A stretch of 64,000 nt of DNA from G965195345 sp965277625 (GTDB taxonomy: Bacteria > Pseudomonadota > Gammaproteobacteria > CAKMZV01): assembly GCA_965277625.1 (NCBI GenBank), contig OZ255827.1:124001-188000 (forward strand). Reading direction: 5' to 3'. This document shows, piece by piece, positions 51,831 through 61,744 of the stretch. A program made the translations under genes and the position numbers. How positions within the stretch are numbered: the first letter of the stretch is position 1; each line of letters starts with the position of its first letter. Below the pieces are notes generated by a model that was given only the letters and a program-made list of their open reading frames with translations, was not told the DNA's origin and made no database searches.

Positions 51831-54146
51831 ATGTTGATCAAAATTAAACCCAAAGGTCTTTTGAATGGCTTCATTCAAGCCTGCTTTATGGTCGGAATGA
51901 TTCTGTGCTTAAAGCCGACAATTGCACTGGCTCAACCCATTCAAGCGCTAAAATTTGAAGGGCTCATACGACACGATGCAGCCATTGTTAAATCCTACTT
52001 GCCTGAGATTGTGGGCCAGCAGTTGAATGACGAAAACTATAAAGACATCATCCAATCTCTGTACGACAGTGGTTTTTTTGACAACATTCAATTACTGGTC
52101 GATGAGCAGACCTTAACCATTAAAGTTAAAGAACGCCCAACCATTGTAGAAATTGAGTTCAAAGGCAACAATCTCATTGAGACAGAGCTTTTGACCAAGA
52201 ATTTAATGGCTCAAGGCATTGCAGTCAATCGCGCCTTTAATCAAACCTTGTTCAATCGCATCCGCAGAGGCTTAAAAACAGAATATTTTAATGCCGGTTA
52301 TTATGCCGTTAAGATTGACAGTCGAATTGAATCCTTAACACGCCAGAGGGTTAAACTACTGATCGAAATTAATGAGGGGGATGCGGCGAAAATTGAACGC
52401 ATAGATGTCATTGGCAATAAAGCCTTTACCAACAAACAGCTGTTAAGACGGTTTACTTTATCACCTTATTCTGAAACCTCTCTTTTTGGCGAGCATGAAT
52501 ACCAAAAACTGCCCTTAGAAGGCTCTTTTGAGGCCTTAAGAAATTACTACTTTGACCGTGGGTTTGCCCAATTTCAAATTCTTTCTTCTCAAGTCCAACT
52601 GTCTCCTGAGAAATCGGCTGTTTACATCACTCTTAATATAGAGGAAGGGCTGCTGTTTCATTTTAGTGGCGTTGCTTACACAGGTTACGAAAAAGTGCTT
52701 AGCAAAAAACACGTCGATGGACTCAATGAAGTTGAGGCTGGACAAGTTTTTTCTCGTCGTAAAATATTGAACTCCATTGAAAATCTTAAAAACGCCTTAG
52801 GCGATAAAGGCTACGCATTTGCTGATGTTCGGCCCAATATCAAATTAGACACCCAAACAAAGTTGGCTTCGGTAACCATTGTTGCCAATCCTAAAAAGAA
52901 GGTTTATGTCAAGCGCATTGAAATCATAGGGAATAATGCTTCCATTGATTCCGTTGTGCGTCGTGAAATGACTCAATACGAAGGGGCTTTATACGTTCCA
53001 CGTTTGGTTCGCAACTCAGAAGCCCGCCTTAACCGAACGTCTTTCTTTTCAACCGTTTCGGTCACACCGAGAAAAATCAGCGATAACCAAGTCATCCTCA
53101 CGGTCAAAGTAAAAGACGTTTCTACCGGCAGTTTTAATGCCCGAATTGGTTTTACGCTTTCTGGTGGCGCGAGTGTGGGCATTAGCCTGGCTGAATCTAA
53201 CTGGTTAGGCAGAGGGTATAACGTCAACTTCAATGCCAATAAAGACAGCGCCGTTACCCAAGCGGATATAAGCATCACGGACCCATATTACACGCCAGAA
53301 AATATCAGTTTGACCTGGGGACTGAACTTTTCTGAAACAGACGCCCGCCAATTAAACCAAGCCAGTTATTTAAGCAATCGTCTTGGTGGTAATGTCTCAT
53401 TTGGTGTCCCATTCAACGCTCAACAACGTTTTAACTACGGTGCGCTTGTTGAACGAACAAAGGCCGTATGCGGCACTGGGTTTATTGAGTGTGCGAGTTT
53501 TACCGATCGATTTCCAGAAGGCGCCATTAAATTGGCCTTTACCTTTGGTTGGAACTACGATACTCGTAATCGCGGACTTTTTCCTACAAAGGGAACAACG
53601 CATCGGGTTTACGCGATTTTGGGCATACCAGATACCGACATAGATACCTTTGAAATAACCAGCTTGAGCAGTTGGTATTTTCCCTTGGATGTCAACACAG
53701 CTGTTCTGTTTAAACAACGCCTCGGAATTATTCAAACTTATTCAGGTACTCAAGCACCCTTTTTTGATCGATTTTATACAGGTGGCGTAACTTCAGTGAG
53801 AGGATATCTCGCGAATACCATAGGAGAGCAGTATAATACAGCAGATGGTGCATCTGGTGCCCGTGGCGGGGCTTTTGTATGGGAAAGTCGTATTCAGACT
53901 TTATTCCCGCCCTTTGGGGAGGATAATGATGATGTTGATATCAGGTATGGGCCTTTTGTTGACGTAGGCAATGTATTTGTTGATCCTAAGAACATTGATT
54001 TTTCTGCATTGAGGGGATCCTATGGTATTGGATTCCTTTGGCTGACCCCAATTGGTCAGATCACATTCAATTATGCCGAGCCTTTTAACCACAAACCATC
54101 AGATTCTGTTCAGCGATTTCAATTTGGTATAGGATCTGGTTTTTAA
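51831..54146 (+). CDS. bamA: outer membrane protein assembly factor BamA
   Basis: Core of the BAM complex, folding beta-barrels such as LptD into the outer membrane. 771 aa. Signal peptide (1-34), five POTRA domains (about 36-420), then the 16-strand barrel (about 425-771) with the lid-loop sequence VRGY and a C-terminal phenylalanine (GIGSGF). The 141-bp gap before it could carry its own promoter, perhaps sigma-E type, but no convincing -35/-10 is seen. Confidence 0.96.
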   Translation: MLIKIKPKGLLNGFIQACFMVGMILCLKPTIALAQPIQALKFEGLIRHDAAIVKSYLPEIVGQQLNDENYKDIIQSLYDSGFFDNIQLLVDEQTLTIKVKERPTIVEIEFKGNNLIETELLTKNLMAQGIAVNRAFNQTLFNRIRRGLKTEYFNAGYYAVKIDSRIESLTRQRVKLLIEINEGDAAKIERIDVIGNKAFTNKQLLRRFTLSPYSETSLFGEHEYQKLPLEGSFEALRNYYFDRGFAQFQILSSQVQLSPEKSAVYITLNIEEGLLFHFSGVAYTGYEKVLSKKHVDGLNEVEAGQVFSRRKILNSIENLKNALGDKGYAFADVRPNIKLDTQTKLASVTIVANPKKKVYVKRIEIIGNNASIDSVVRREMTQYEGALYVPRLVRNSEARLNRTSFFSTVSVTPRKISDNQVILTVKVKDVSTGSFNARIGFTLSGGASVGISLAESNWLGRGYNVNFNANKDSAVTQADISITDPYYTPENISLTWGLNFSETDARQLNQASYLSNRLGGNVSFGVPFNAQQRFNYGALVERTKAVCGTGFIECASFTDRFPEGAIKLAFTFGWNYDTRNRGLFPTKGTTHRVYAILGIPDTDIDTFEITSLSSWYFPLDVNTAVLFKQRLGIIQTYSGTQAPFFDRFYTGGVTSVRGYLANTIGEQYNTADGASGARGGAFVWESRIQTLFPPFGEDNDDVDIRYGPFVDVGNVFVDPKNIDFSALRGSYGIGFLWLTPIGQITFNYAEPFNHKPSDSVQRFQFGIGSGF

Positions 54147-54175
54147 CGCAAACAACTATATTTTAGGAGTTAATC

Positions 54176-54688
54176 ATGCATTTATTTAGAATATTTTTAC
54201 TGTCCATAGCAATGTTACTATTACCTCAAACAGGTTTTGCTTTATCTGTCGGTGTGGTTGATGCACAAATTCTGCTTAAACAATCCCCACAAAGAGTGGA
54301 AGCAGAAAAAAAATTACAGGCTGAATTTGAGCCAATCCAGCAGGCATTGAACAAAAAACAGCAGGCGCTGAAGGACGCTGCGACTCAATTAGAAAAACAA
54401 CGCCTCACTCTAAAAGCGGCAGAAATCACTAATAAAGAACGTGAACTGCAATTGATGCAATCGGACATTCAACGCGAAGCTCAACAGGCCCAACAAAGTT
54501 TCCAAGCGCGCCAACAACAAGAAAACCAACTGGTTACTGAAGCAATCAATGCGGCCATTGAAAAAATCTCCAAACAAAAATCACTGGACCTGGTTTTGTT
54601 TAAAGGCGCAATCGCTTGGCAAAAAGAAACGGCCACGGAAAATTTGACCGATGCCGTTTTAGAAATGCTTTCGCCCAAAAAACCTTAA
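54176..54688 (+). CDS. skp: periplasmic chaperone Skp/OmpH
   Basis: Trimeric jellyfish-shaped chaperone that holds unfolded outer-membrane proteins for BamA. 170 aa. Signal peptide (1-23), then GVVDAQILLKQSPQRVEAEKKLQ and a long Gln/Lys/Glu coiled-coil arm (about 45-125). GGAG ribosome site; follows bamA by 29 bp. Confidence 0.93.
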   Translation: MHLFRIFLLSIAMLLLPQTGFALSVGVVDAQILLKQSPQRVEAEKKLQAEFEPIQQALNKKQQALKDAATQLEKQRLTLKAAEITNKERELQLMQSDIQREAQQAQQSFQARQQQENQLVTEAINAAIEKISKQKSLDLVLFKGAIAWQKETATENLTDAVLEMLSPKKP

Positions 54689-54712
54689 CAGCGCAGAATC
54701 TATAGAATAAGC

Positions 54713-55726
54713 ATGGATCTTTTTGATCTGGCCAAACGCCTCAATGGAACCGTCCATCCAGAGACGGCAAAAAATATCGCAATTCTGAATGCTCAAGTTT
54801 TAGAAAAAGCCACAGCAACCGATATCAGCTATATCACAAAGCCCACTTTCTTAACGCAAGCACAGCGTTCTGCGGCTGGGGTCATTTTGTCGCAAAACCC
54901 CGTTGAAGGAAAGATCTGCCTTCTCGTTGAATCGCCTTACTTGGCTTTTGCGCTTGCACAACAAGCGCTTAATCCCAAAAAAAGCATCAAAGGTCAACAA
55001 TTGCATGAACGTTGTTATGTTGATCCTTCAACCGCTTTACCGGCCAACATCCAAATAAAATTTGGCGCCTTTGTCGGCGCCAATTGCTCGCTGGGCGAAG
55101 GGGTGATCATTGAAGAAAATGCGGTTGTTCAAGACAATGCCTGCTTAGGCAATAACACTGCAATTGGCCCCAATGTAACCATTTATCAAGGCGTCATTAT
55201 TGGCGATGATTGTTATATCGGCTCAAACACCACCATTGGTGGTGATGGCTTTGGTTACGCGCCAAATAACGGGAAATGGGCGAAAATCGCGCATACAGGC
55301 ACCGTTAGAGTTGGACATCGCGTTTATATGGGCTCAAATAATGCCATTGATCGCGGTTCAGCAAACGATACCATCATAGGCGATGATGTTATCATTGATA
55401 ATTTGGTCCACATTGCCCACAATGTTTCTATAGGCCGCGGTTCTGCGCTTGCCGGGCAGATTGGGATTGCAGGTACAGCGTCAATCGGTGAAAATTGTAT
55501 GTTTGGCGGTCAAACGGGGATTGCCGATCACGTTCAAATTACCAATAATGTGATTGGCATGGCTCGAGCAATGATCACATCGTCGATCAAACAACCAGGT
55601 GTTTATGGTGGCCAGCCCGCCGCCCCAATAAAACAGTGGCGAAAAAATTCTGTTTTATCATTGCAATTGGAAAAAATGTATAATCGTATCAAAGAATTGG
55701 AAAAGCACACCGCAAGGAAATTATGA
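54713..55726 (+). CDS. lpxD: UDP-3-O-(3-hydroxyacyl)glucosamine N-acyltransferase LpxD
   Basis: Third step of lipid A synthesis. 337 aa. N-terminal uridine-binding domain, then hexapeptide-repeat left-handed helix from about residue 110 with the catalytic-type GGDGFGYAP and DNLVHIAHNVSIG (active His). Its stop overlaps fabZ by 4 bp. Confidence 0.96.
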   Translation: MDLFDLAKRLNGTVHPETAKNIAILNAQVLEKATATDISYITKPTFLTQAQRSAAGVILSQNPVEGKICLLVESPYLAFALAQQALNPKKSIKGQQLHERCYVDPSTALPANIQIKFGAFVGANCSLGEGVIIEENAVVQDNACLGNNTAIGPNVTIYQGVIIGDDCYIGSNTTIGGDGFGYAPNNGKWAKIAHTGTVRVGHRVYMGSNNAIDRGSANDTIIGDDVIIDNLVHIAHNVSIGRGSALAGQIGIAGTASIGENCMFGGQTGIADHVQITNNVIGMARAMITSSIKQPGVYGGQPAAPIKQWRKNSVLSLQLEKMYNRIKELEKHTARKL

Positions 55727-56169
55727 AGATCATCGAAGCTGCTGAAATATTACGCATACTCCCACACAGATACCCAATGTTATTGATTGATCGGGTCATT
55801 GATTTTGAGCCAGGTGTTTCTTTGACGGCCATTAAAAATGTCACGATCAATGAACCTCAATTTACTGGACATTATCCTGATTTACCCGTGATGCCCGGTG
55901 TGTTAATTGTTGAAGCCATGGCGCAATCCACGGGTGTATTGGCACACGTTTCTATTGAAAACTATGCCGAAAAAGCAGGGTCTAAATTTTATCTGGTCGC
56001 CATAGACAAATGTCGTTTTAGGGGTCTGGTTTTACCCGGAGATACATTAACCTTTAAGGTCACAGTAAAAAGAAACCCCAAAAGAGATTTCTGGAAATTT
56101 GATGCGACTGCACACGTTGGGAATAAATTGGTTGCCAGCTGTGAAATCATGTGTGCAGCCAGAAAATAA
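55723..56169 (+). CDS. fabZ: 3-hydroxyacyl-ACP dehydratase FabZ
   Basis: Hot-dog-fold dehydratase of fatty acid synthesis, competing with LpxA/LpxD for hydroxyacyl-ACP. 148 aa. LPHRYPMLLIDRV and FTGHYPDLPVMPGVLIVEAMAQ carry the catalytic His and Glu. Confidence 0.97.
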   Translation: MKIIEAAEILRILPHRYPMLLIDRVIDFEPGVSLTAIKNVTINEPQFTGHYPDLPVMPGVLIVEAMAQSTGVLAHVSIENYAEKAGSKFYLVAIDKCRFRGLVLPGDTLTFKVTVKRNPKRDFWKFDATAHVGNKLVASCEIMCAARK

Positions 56170-56175
56170 TAGCCC

Positions 56176-56961
56176 ATGCTAATCCATCCCACGGCTGACA
56201 TACATCCCTCAGCTAATATTGGCGAGCATGTTCAAGTCGGTGCTTATTCCATTATTGGGGAAAATGTCAAAATTGGCAAAAATTCCATTATTTCACCGCA
56301 TGTCGTCATCCAAGGCCCAACAACCATTGGCGAGAGTAACCAAATTTATTCCTTTGCAACCATTGGCTCTAATGCGCAGGATTTAAAATTTAATGGCGAA
56401 GTTGCGTATTTAGAAATCGGTGACCACAACATCATTCGGGAATATTGTTCTATAAACCGAGGAACGGGACACGACCGATCAATGACGTCCATCGGTTCGC
56501 ACAACGTCTTTCTTGCGTACACGCACATTGCCCACGATTGTGATATCAAAAATCATGTCATTATGTCTAGCCATGTTGCCCTGGCCGGTCACGTTCAGGT
56601 GGGCGATTATGCCGTATTCGGTGGCTTTTCTGGCGTTCATCAGTTCGGTCACATCGGCGCACACGCCATGATCGGCGCTTATGGTTGGTGTAACAAGGAC
56701 GTGCCCGCTTATATTATGGTCATCAACGATGATGGCACCACTCGCCCAGCCTGCATCAACAAAGAAGGACTGAAAAGAAGAGGTTTCTCTAAAACTGAAA
56801 TAATCACTTTGGATAAATGCTACAAGCTCTTTTACAGACGTGGATTGATGTTAGACCAAGCGCTTGAAGAAATTAAAAAATTACAAACCCCGGATAACCA
56901 AACCATCATTTCAACGTTCATTGATTCAATAAAACAATCGAAACGTGGTGTCATTCGATAG
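56176..56961 (+). CDS. lpxA: UDP-N-acetylglucosamine acyltransferase LpxA
   Basis: First step of lipid A synthesis. 261 aa. Hexapeptide repeats through about residue 190, catalytic His in AYTHIAHDCDIKNHV, then a helical C-terminal domain. Starts 6 bp after fabZ. Confidence 0.97.
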   Translation: MLIHPTADIHPSANIGEHVQVGAYSIIGENVKIGKNSIISPHVVIQGPTTIGESNQIYSFATIGSNAQDLKFNGEVAYLEIGDHNIIREYCSINRGTGHDRSMTSIGSHNVFLAYTHIAHDCDIKNHVIMSSHVALAGHVQVGDYAVFGGFSGVHQFGHIGAHAMIGAYGWCNKDVPAYIMVINDDGTTRPACINKEGLKRRGFSKTEIITLDKCYKLFYRRGLMLDQALEEIKKLQTPDNQTIISTFIDSIKQSKRGVIR

Positions 56962-57034
56962 CTGGCAACCAGCCTAAGACAATTAATTTAACTGCAATGC
57001 TTCGGCTCTGACGCCCATCGACAACAATAGCTGT

Positions 57035-58183
57035 ATGCCGCCTGAACTTTCAATCACCCTTGTTGCAGGGGAACTCTCTGGGGATTTGTTGGGCGCTCAA
57101 CTCATCAAAGAACTCAAACAAAATTTTCCCACAGCGCGTATCACTGGTGTCGGTGGCAAAGCCATGCTTGAAGCCGGTCAAGAACAATGGTTTAGCAATG
57201 AACCTATGAACGTTATGGGTTTTACTGAAGTGCTCGGTTCTTTGAAAGGTCTGATACAGCTACGAAAAAACATTTATCAAAAAATCTTACACGAACAAGT
57301 CAATCTGTTCATTGGCATTGATGCCCCAGACTTCAACCTCCCATTAGAAAAAAAACTAAAGCGACAAGGGCTGACAGTTTTTCATTATGTGAGCCCTTCT
57401 ATTTGGGCGTGGCGCTCATCACGCATCAATAAAATTGCAGCCTCTTGCGATCATATTTTTTGTTTATTTCCCTTTGAGCCACCGCTTTACCAACCCGTCT
57501 CTCTGCCAGCAACTTTCGTAGGTCATCCTCTAGCGCAAAACATTCCACAAAAGCCAAACAACCAAATGGATCGCAAAAACCTGGCATTAGACGACCAGAC
57601 TAAAATGCTTGCCCTACTACCTGGCTCACGCCAATCTGAAGTCAAAAAAAACTTGCCAATCATGTTGTCAAGCCTGCTCTGTTATCACAAACGCTATGCA
57701 AAGCTCCCAGCGATGGTCATTCCTATTGCGCAATCTTCGCTTAAAAACGCAATCGATCGCATTGTACAAATGCAGCCAGACCTTATAAAAAATCAAGTTC
57801 AGTTGGTCGATGGTCAGGCGCGCCAAGTGCTTAATGCCAGTGATGGTACGCTCATTGCATCAGGTACCGCAACCTTAGAGGCCCTGTTGTTAAAAAAACC
57901 CATGTTGATCATATACAAAGTCAATCCCATCTCCGCCGCTATTATTAAACGGCTGCTTGAAAAACCCTGGGTGTCTTTGCCCAATGGCTTGGCTAATGCG
58001 GCCATTGTGCCCGAGCTCTTGCAAAACGATGCCACGCCAAACAACATTGCGACTGGCTTGGAACAACTTTTACATGATGAAGATTTTAGGCAAAACCAAA
58101 TCGCACATTTCAATGCCATACATCAACAATTATTAACCGAGCCCAATCAAATATCAAAGGTGATTCAAAACACACTATGTTAG
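57035..58183 (+). CDS. lpxB: lipid-A-disaccharide synthase LpxB
   Basis: Membrane-associated GT19 glycosyltransferase joining UDP-diacylglucosamine and lipid X. 382 aa. VAGELSGDLLGAQLI, GIDAPDFN, YVSPSIWAWR and LLPGSRQSEVKKN are family motifs. A 73-bp gap after lpxA is the only break in this envelope block; the stop overlaps rnhB by 7 bp. Confidence 0.96.
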   Translation: MPPELSITLVAGELSGDLLGAQLIKELKQNFPTARITGVGGKAMLEAGQEQWFSNEPMNVMGFTEVLGSLKGLIQLRKNIYQKILHEQVNLFIGIDAPDFNLPLEKKLKRQGLTVFHYVSPSIWAWRSSRINKIAASCDHIFCLFPFEPPLYQPVSLPATFVGHPLAQNIPQKPNNQMDRKNLALDDQTKMLALLPGSRQSEVKKNLPIMLSSLLCYHKRYAKLPAMVIPIAQSSLKNAIDRIVQMQPDLIKNQVQLVDGQARQVLNASDGTLIASGTATLEALLLKKPMLIIYKVNPISAAIIKRLLEKPWVSLPNGLANAAIVPELLQNDATPNNIATGLEQLLHDEDFRQNQIAHFNAIHQQLLTEPNQISKVIQNTLC

Positions 58184-58761
58184 ATCTGATTGCTGGTGTT
58201 GATGAGGCTGGGCGCGGTGCGCTCATTGGAGATGTCGTCAGTGCCGCTGTCGTGCTTGCGCCTCAATTTGATTGCACAGCGTTGAAAGACTCCAAGAAAT
58301 TGACTGAGAAGCAACGCACTGAATTGGCGGTTCATATAAAAGCAGGCGCCCTCGAGTGGGCGATTGGCCGCGCCAATGCCAAAGAAATTGAAGGGTTAAA
58401 CATCCATCACGCCAGCTTGCTTTCAATGCTTCGGGCGATTAATGCCCTCAAACGAACGCCCTCTAAAGTTTGGGTGGACGGCAAATTTTGCCCTGATACC
58501 CACTTGCCATGCCAAGCCTTTGTCAAAGGTGATGCTCGCTTCCCGTGCATCAGCGCGGCATCCATCCTTGCTAAAACAACCAGAGATTTGGACATGCACA
58601 AACTGAACGCTGCGCACCCAGGGTACGGTTTCGATCAACACAAAGGCTATCCCACCAAAGCCCACATCGCGGCTATTAAAGCGTTTGGTTTAATCGAAGA
58701 ACATCGACGTAATTACCGACCCATTCAACAGCATTTAAACCAGACCGCGCTTTTAAACTGA
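58177..58761 (+). CDS. rnhB: ribonuclease HII
   Basis: Cuts RNA in RNA-DNA hybrids and at single ribonucleotides. 194 aa. GVDEAGRGALIGDV has the acidic pair Asp/Glu, with further catalytic Asp residues in VWVDGKF and KTTRDLDM. Ends 13 bp from recX in convergent orientation; dnaE and accA, usual neighbours, do not follow. Confidence 0.96.
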   Translation: MLDLIAGVDEAGRGALIGDVVSAAVVLAPQFDCTALKDSKKLTEKQRTELAVHIKAGALEWAIGRANAKEIEGLNIHHASLLSMLRAINALKRTPSKVWVDGKFCPDTHLPCQAFVKGDARFPCISAASILAKTTRDLDMHKLNAAHPGYGFDQHKGYPTKAHIAAIKAFGLIEEHRRNYRPIQQHLNQTALLN

Positions 58762-58774
58762 TTAAATAAGTGCC

Positions 58775-59230
58775 TCAAGACTCTTGATCGTCCGCTTGCA
58801 CGATTTCACGAGCCAGTTCCGAGTCGTAACCTCTTTGTATTAAGTATTGAATGCGCTTGAACACATCCATTCTATTTTTAGGTTTGGTCGAATACTTCTT
58901 CTGGTAAATCCGCTGACATTGCATCCGCCATTCGCCATCTTCAATGGCCTCTAAAGCCGCCCAACCCAGGGATTTATCGATGCCCCCTTTATAAACTAAG
59001 GCCTGATGGATGATTTTTGCCCCTTTACCGCGATGTAATTGCGACCGAACAAAAGCTTCAGCGTATCGCTCATCGCTTTGATGCCCATTTTTCACCAATT
59101 CATCTAAGGCTTGGTTGATGGTCTCCGTGGGAAAGGCGCCCATTTTTTTAATCAACTCTGACTGCGAATATTCCCGCCGTGCCAGTAGCATCAGGCATTT
59201 TTTAATGATGGCCTTGACCGCCTCGTCCAA
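58775..59230 (-). CDS. recX: RecA regulatory protein RecX
   Basis: Inhibits RecA filament growth. 151 aa. Helical repeats with LARREYSQSELIKKM, the DERYAEAFVRSQLHRGKGAKII segment and a C-terminal IQYLIQRGYDSELA motif. Three bp after recA, so co-transcribed. Confidence 0.93.
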   Translation of the reverse strand: MDEAVKAIIKKCLMLLARREYSQSELIKKMGAFPTETINQALDELVKNGHQSDERYAEAFVRSQLHRGKGAKIIHQALVYKGGIDKSLGWAALEAIEDGEWRMQCQRIYQKKYSTKPKNRMDVFKRIQYLIQRGYDSELAREIVQADDQES

Positions 59231-59233
59231 AAT

Positions 59234-60259
59234 TTATCCTGCAGCTTGTTCTTTCTCGTCCTTGGTTGTTTTGGGCATTAATTTATCTCGTAATTTTTGC
59301 TCCAAAACCTGTGCCTGCTCTGGGTGTTCTTCAAAAAACTGTTTGGCTTTTTCCTTGCCTTGGGCAATGCGCTGTCCCTCGTAACTGTACCATGCGCCCG
59401 ACTTTTCAACCAGTTCTTCATTGACACCCAGTGAGACTAACTCACTCATTCTTGAAACGCCCAGTCCATAAATGATTTCAATTTCAACTTGCTTGAAAGG
59501 TGGCGCCATCTTATTTTTGACCACCTTAATACGCGTTTCGTTGCCAATCATCTCGTCGCCTTTTTTGATCGCACCAATGCGCCGTATGTCTAAACGAACG
59601 GATGCATAAAATTTCAGCGCATTGCCACCAGTCGTGGTTTCAGGACTGCCAAACATCACCCCAATTTTCATGCGGATTTGATTGATGAAAATCACAATGG
59701 TATTGGTTCGTTTTATGTTCCCAGTAAGCTTGCGCAAAGCTTGGCTCATCAAACGCGCTTGAAGACCCATGTGAGAGTCACCCATATCACCGTCAATTTC
59801 TGCTTTTGGTGTTAATGCGGCCACGGAATCGACCACAACAATGTCAACCCCGCCTGAACGAACCAAAGTATCTGTGATTTCTAAAGCCTGCTCGCCTGTG
59901 TCTGGCTGAGAAACAACCAGATCGTCGATTTTGACGCCGACCTTTTCAGCGTAATTCACGTCTAAAGCGTGTTCCGCATCGACAAATGCGGCCGCACCGC
60001 CTGCTTTTTGCACTTCTGCCACCGCATGGAGCGCAAGCGTGGTTTTGCCCGAAGACTCTGGCCCATAAATTTCTACGACCCGACCACAGGGATAACCTCC
60101 AATGCCTAAGGCGATGTCCAAACTTAAAGAACCGCTCGATATGGTTTTAATGTCTCGATGAATACCACCATCGCCCATTCTTATGGCCGAACCTTGACCA
60201 AACTGCTTTTCAATTTGTTTGATCGCTGCGTCTAATGCTCGTTTTTTGTTTTCATCCAT
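59234..60259 (-). CDS. recA: recombinase RecA
   Basis: Strand-exchange and SOS coprotease. 341 aa. Walker A GPESSGKTT, the L1/L2 loops (FINQIRMKIGVMFGSPETTTGGNALKFYAS) and the KGDEMIGNETRIKV C-domain. The 40 bp between its start and pncC hold no CTGT-N8-ACAG LexA box, and none was seen before pncC either, so any SOS control must use another site or box. Confidence 0.98.
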   Translation of the reverse strand: MDENKKRALDAAIKQIEKQFGQGSAIRMGDGGIHRDIKTISSGSLSLDIALGIGGYPCGRVVEIYGPESSGKTTLALHAVAEVQKAGGAAAFVDAEHALDVNYAEKVGVKIDDLVVSQPDTGEQALEITDTLVRSGGVDIVVVDSVAALTPKAEIDGDMGDSHMGLQARLMSQALRKLTGNIKRTNTIVIFINQIRMKIGVMFGSPETTTGGNALKFYASVRLDIRRIGAIKKGDEMIGNETRIKVVKNKMAPPFKQVEIEIIYGLGVSRMSELVSLGVNEELVEKSGAWYSYEGQRIAQGKEKAKQFFEEHPEQAQVLEQKLRDKLMPKTTKDEKEQAAG

Positions 60260-60299
60260 TTTGCTTTTTACTCACTGATTTTCGTTGTTGAATTTTCGG

Positions 60300-60827
60300 T
60301 TACTTTCGACTGCTTATTTCGCTCAATATTTGGTGCACCCCACTCAAAGCATAATAAACTGATTGCATTCTGACGGCGGCTCTGTCTCCATCAAAATGCA
60401 TCCGCCGACTTTGATGAATCCCACAAACCGTTTGCCAGGAGAAACAGACCGTACCCACTGGCTTGTGTTCTGTGCCCCCACCTGGGCCAGCAATGCCGCT
60501 GATGGCAACCCCAATACGCGCAGGCGTCCGAAGCAATAATCCATTAGTCATCATATCTGTCACTTGTTCACTCACCGCCCCATATTGATCAAGGGTTTGC
60601 TGTTTAACGTGAAGGAACTCGCGTTTGGAATGAATGCTATAGCACAAGATACCACCATAAAACCAGACAGAACTACCCGAAATATCGGTACAAACTTTCG
60701 ACAGCCAACCGCCAGTACAAGATTCTGCCGTTGCCAATGACCACTGTAAATCTGTGAGCATCTCAGCAATATCATCCACATAATGCTGACATTTTTGTGC
60801 CAATATTTGATCGTGGTTCATGATCAT
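60300..60827 (-). CDS. pncC: nicotinamide-nucleotide amidase PncC (CinA C-terminal domain)
   Basis: Deamidates NMN to nicotinate mononucleotide in pyridine nucleotide salvage. About 175 aa, the stand-alone CinA-C form. ATAESCTGGWLSKVCTDISGSS (catalytic Ser) and GVAISGIAGPGGGTEHKPVGTVCF are signatures. The ATG at 60827 has AAAGG upstream; the open frame above it to 60866 is less likely. cinA-type genes commonly precede recA. Confidence 0.9.
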   Translation of the reverse strand: MIMNHDQILAQKCQHYVDDIAEMLTDLQWSLATAESCTGGWLSKVCTDISGSSVWFYGGILCYSIHSKREFLHVKQQTLDQYGAVSEQVTDMMTNGLLLRTPARIGVAISGIAGPGGGTEHKPVGTVCFSWQTVCGIHQSRRMHFDGDRAAVRMQSVYYALSGVHQILSEISSRK

Positions 60828-60896
60828 ATTGTAGCCTTTGTCTATGAAATTTGCTTCACCGAACATTGGGTATTTGCCTTAACAACTTCTCCATAT

Positions 60897-61010
60897 TTAA
60901 AGCCGTTTCCCGTTGAAAACGGTTGTGTCTTTAAGCATTTGTTGCATGCGCCTTCGCGTATTTCAAACAATTCACCAAAGCACACTCTCTTAAAACATAA
61001 ACGGCTTTAA
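60897..61010. repeat. 114-bp element bounded by 12-bp inverted repeats
   Basis: TTAAAGCCGTTT (60897-60908) and AAACGGCTTTAA (60999-61010) are perfect 12-bp inverted repeats; the right one overlaps the coaX stop codon. A third partial copy, AAAACGG, lies at 60916-60922 and can form a small hairpin with the left arm. It could be a structured transcript end of coaX or a remnant of a small non-autonomous element. No flanking duplication is evident. Confidence 0.4.
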
Positions 61011-61744
61011 TCCGCATTAAAATGGCGTTGCCAAAAGGTCATGCCTTTGAATACCAGTGCTGGATCGTGGTGAATCTCAATATTCAACAATGACGGTAGC
61101 GCTAAGGGCACACCGCCGCCGCACAATATAATGGGCAAGGGCTGTTGCTGGTAAAGCTGCTGAATGGTCGCATATAAAATGAAGTCCACGCCTCGATTGA
61201 TACAGCTGGCGGTATCGACCCCAAGGGCCACTGAAAACCGTTGTGATTCAATGCTTGGCAAATGCGTTTGAGTCATTAATGCGTCGTGCATTAGATGCGC
61301 GCTTGGCATAATCCACCCGCCTTTGTGGACAAACCCCGCCTCCGTTTTATGCAGGCGGTCTATGGTTGTTGCGGTTCCCATGTCGATCACCCAGCAGGAC
61401 CCCCATTCCAAAGCGCCAAACAGTGCAAGCCAGCGATCAATGCCCAATTGAATAGGGTCCTCATAAGTTGTTTGAAGCTTTTGGTTGAATGTAGGTAGAA
61501 CTTGAATGCGTTGCACTTCGATGTTGTTTTGGGTCAAAATGTCAACCATTTTAGCGGTCGATAAATCATCTAAAACCGAACTTAATAGTGCGGTTTTAAC
61601 TGGCATTTGCCACGGCAGCGACGCACCGTTTTTTTGTTGTAAAAAATCAGCCAATCTAAGCTGTCCTTGTTCATGAATATGAGCCGCTTGCGTCATAACC
61701 GCCCACTTTAAATAGCTATTGCCCAGATCTAAATAGAGTTGCAT
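61007..61744 (-). CDS. coaX: type III pantothenate kinase CoaX
   Basis: First step of CoA synthesis, ASKHA fold, not inhibited by acetyl-CoA in relatives. 245 aa. DLGNSYLKWA (phosphate-binding Asp), GIDRWLALFGA and DMGTATTID are the family motifs. Starts at the stop of birA (1-bp overlap), the birA-coaX order seen in many proteobacteria. Confidence 0.94.
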   Translation of the reverse strand: MQLYLDLGNSYLKWAVMTQAAHIHEQGQLRLADFLQQKNGASLPWQMPVKTALLSSVLDDLSTAKMVDILTQNNIEVQRIQVLPTFNQKLQTTYEDPIQLGIDRWLALFGALEWGSCWVIDMGTATTIDRLHKTEAGFVHKGGWIMPSAHLMHDALMTQTHLPSIESQRFSVALGVDTASCINRGVDFILYATIQQLYQQQPLPIILCGGGVPLALPSLLNIEIHHDPALVFKGMTFWQRHFNAD

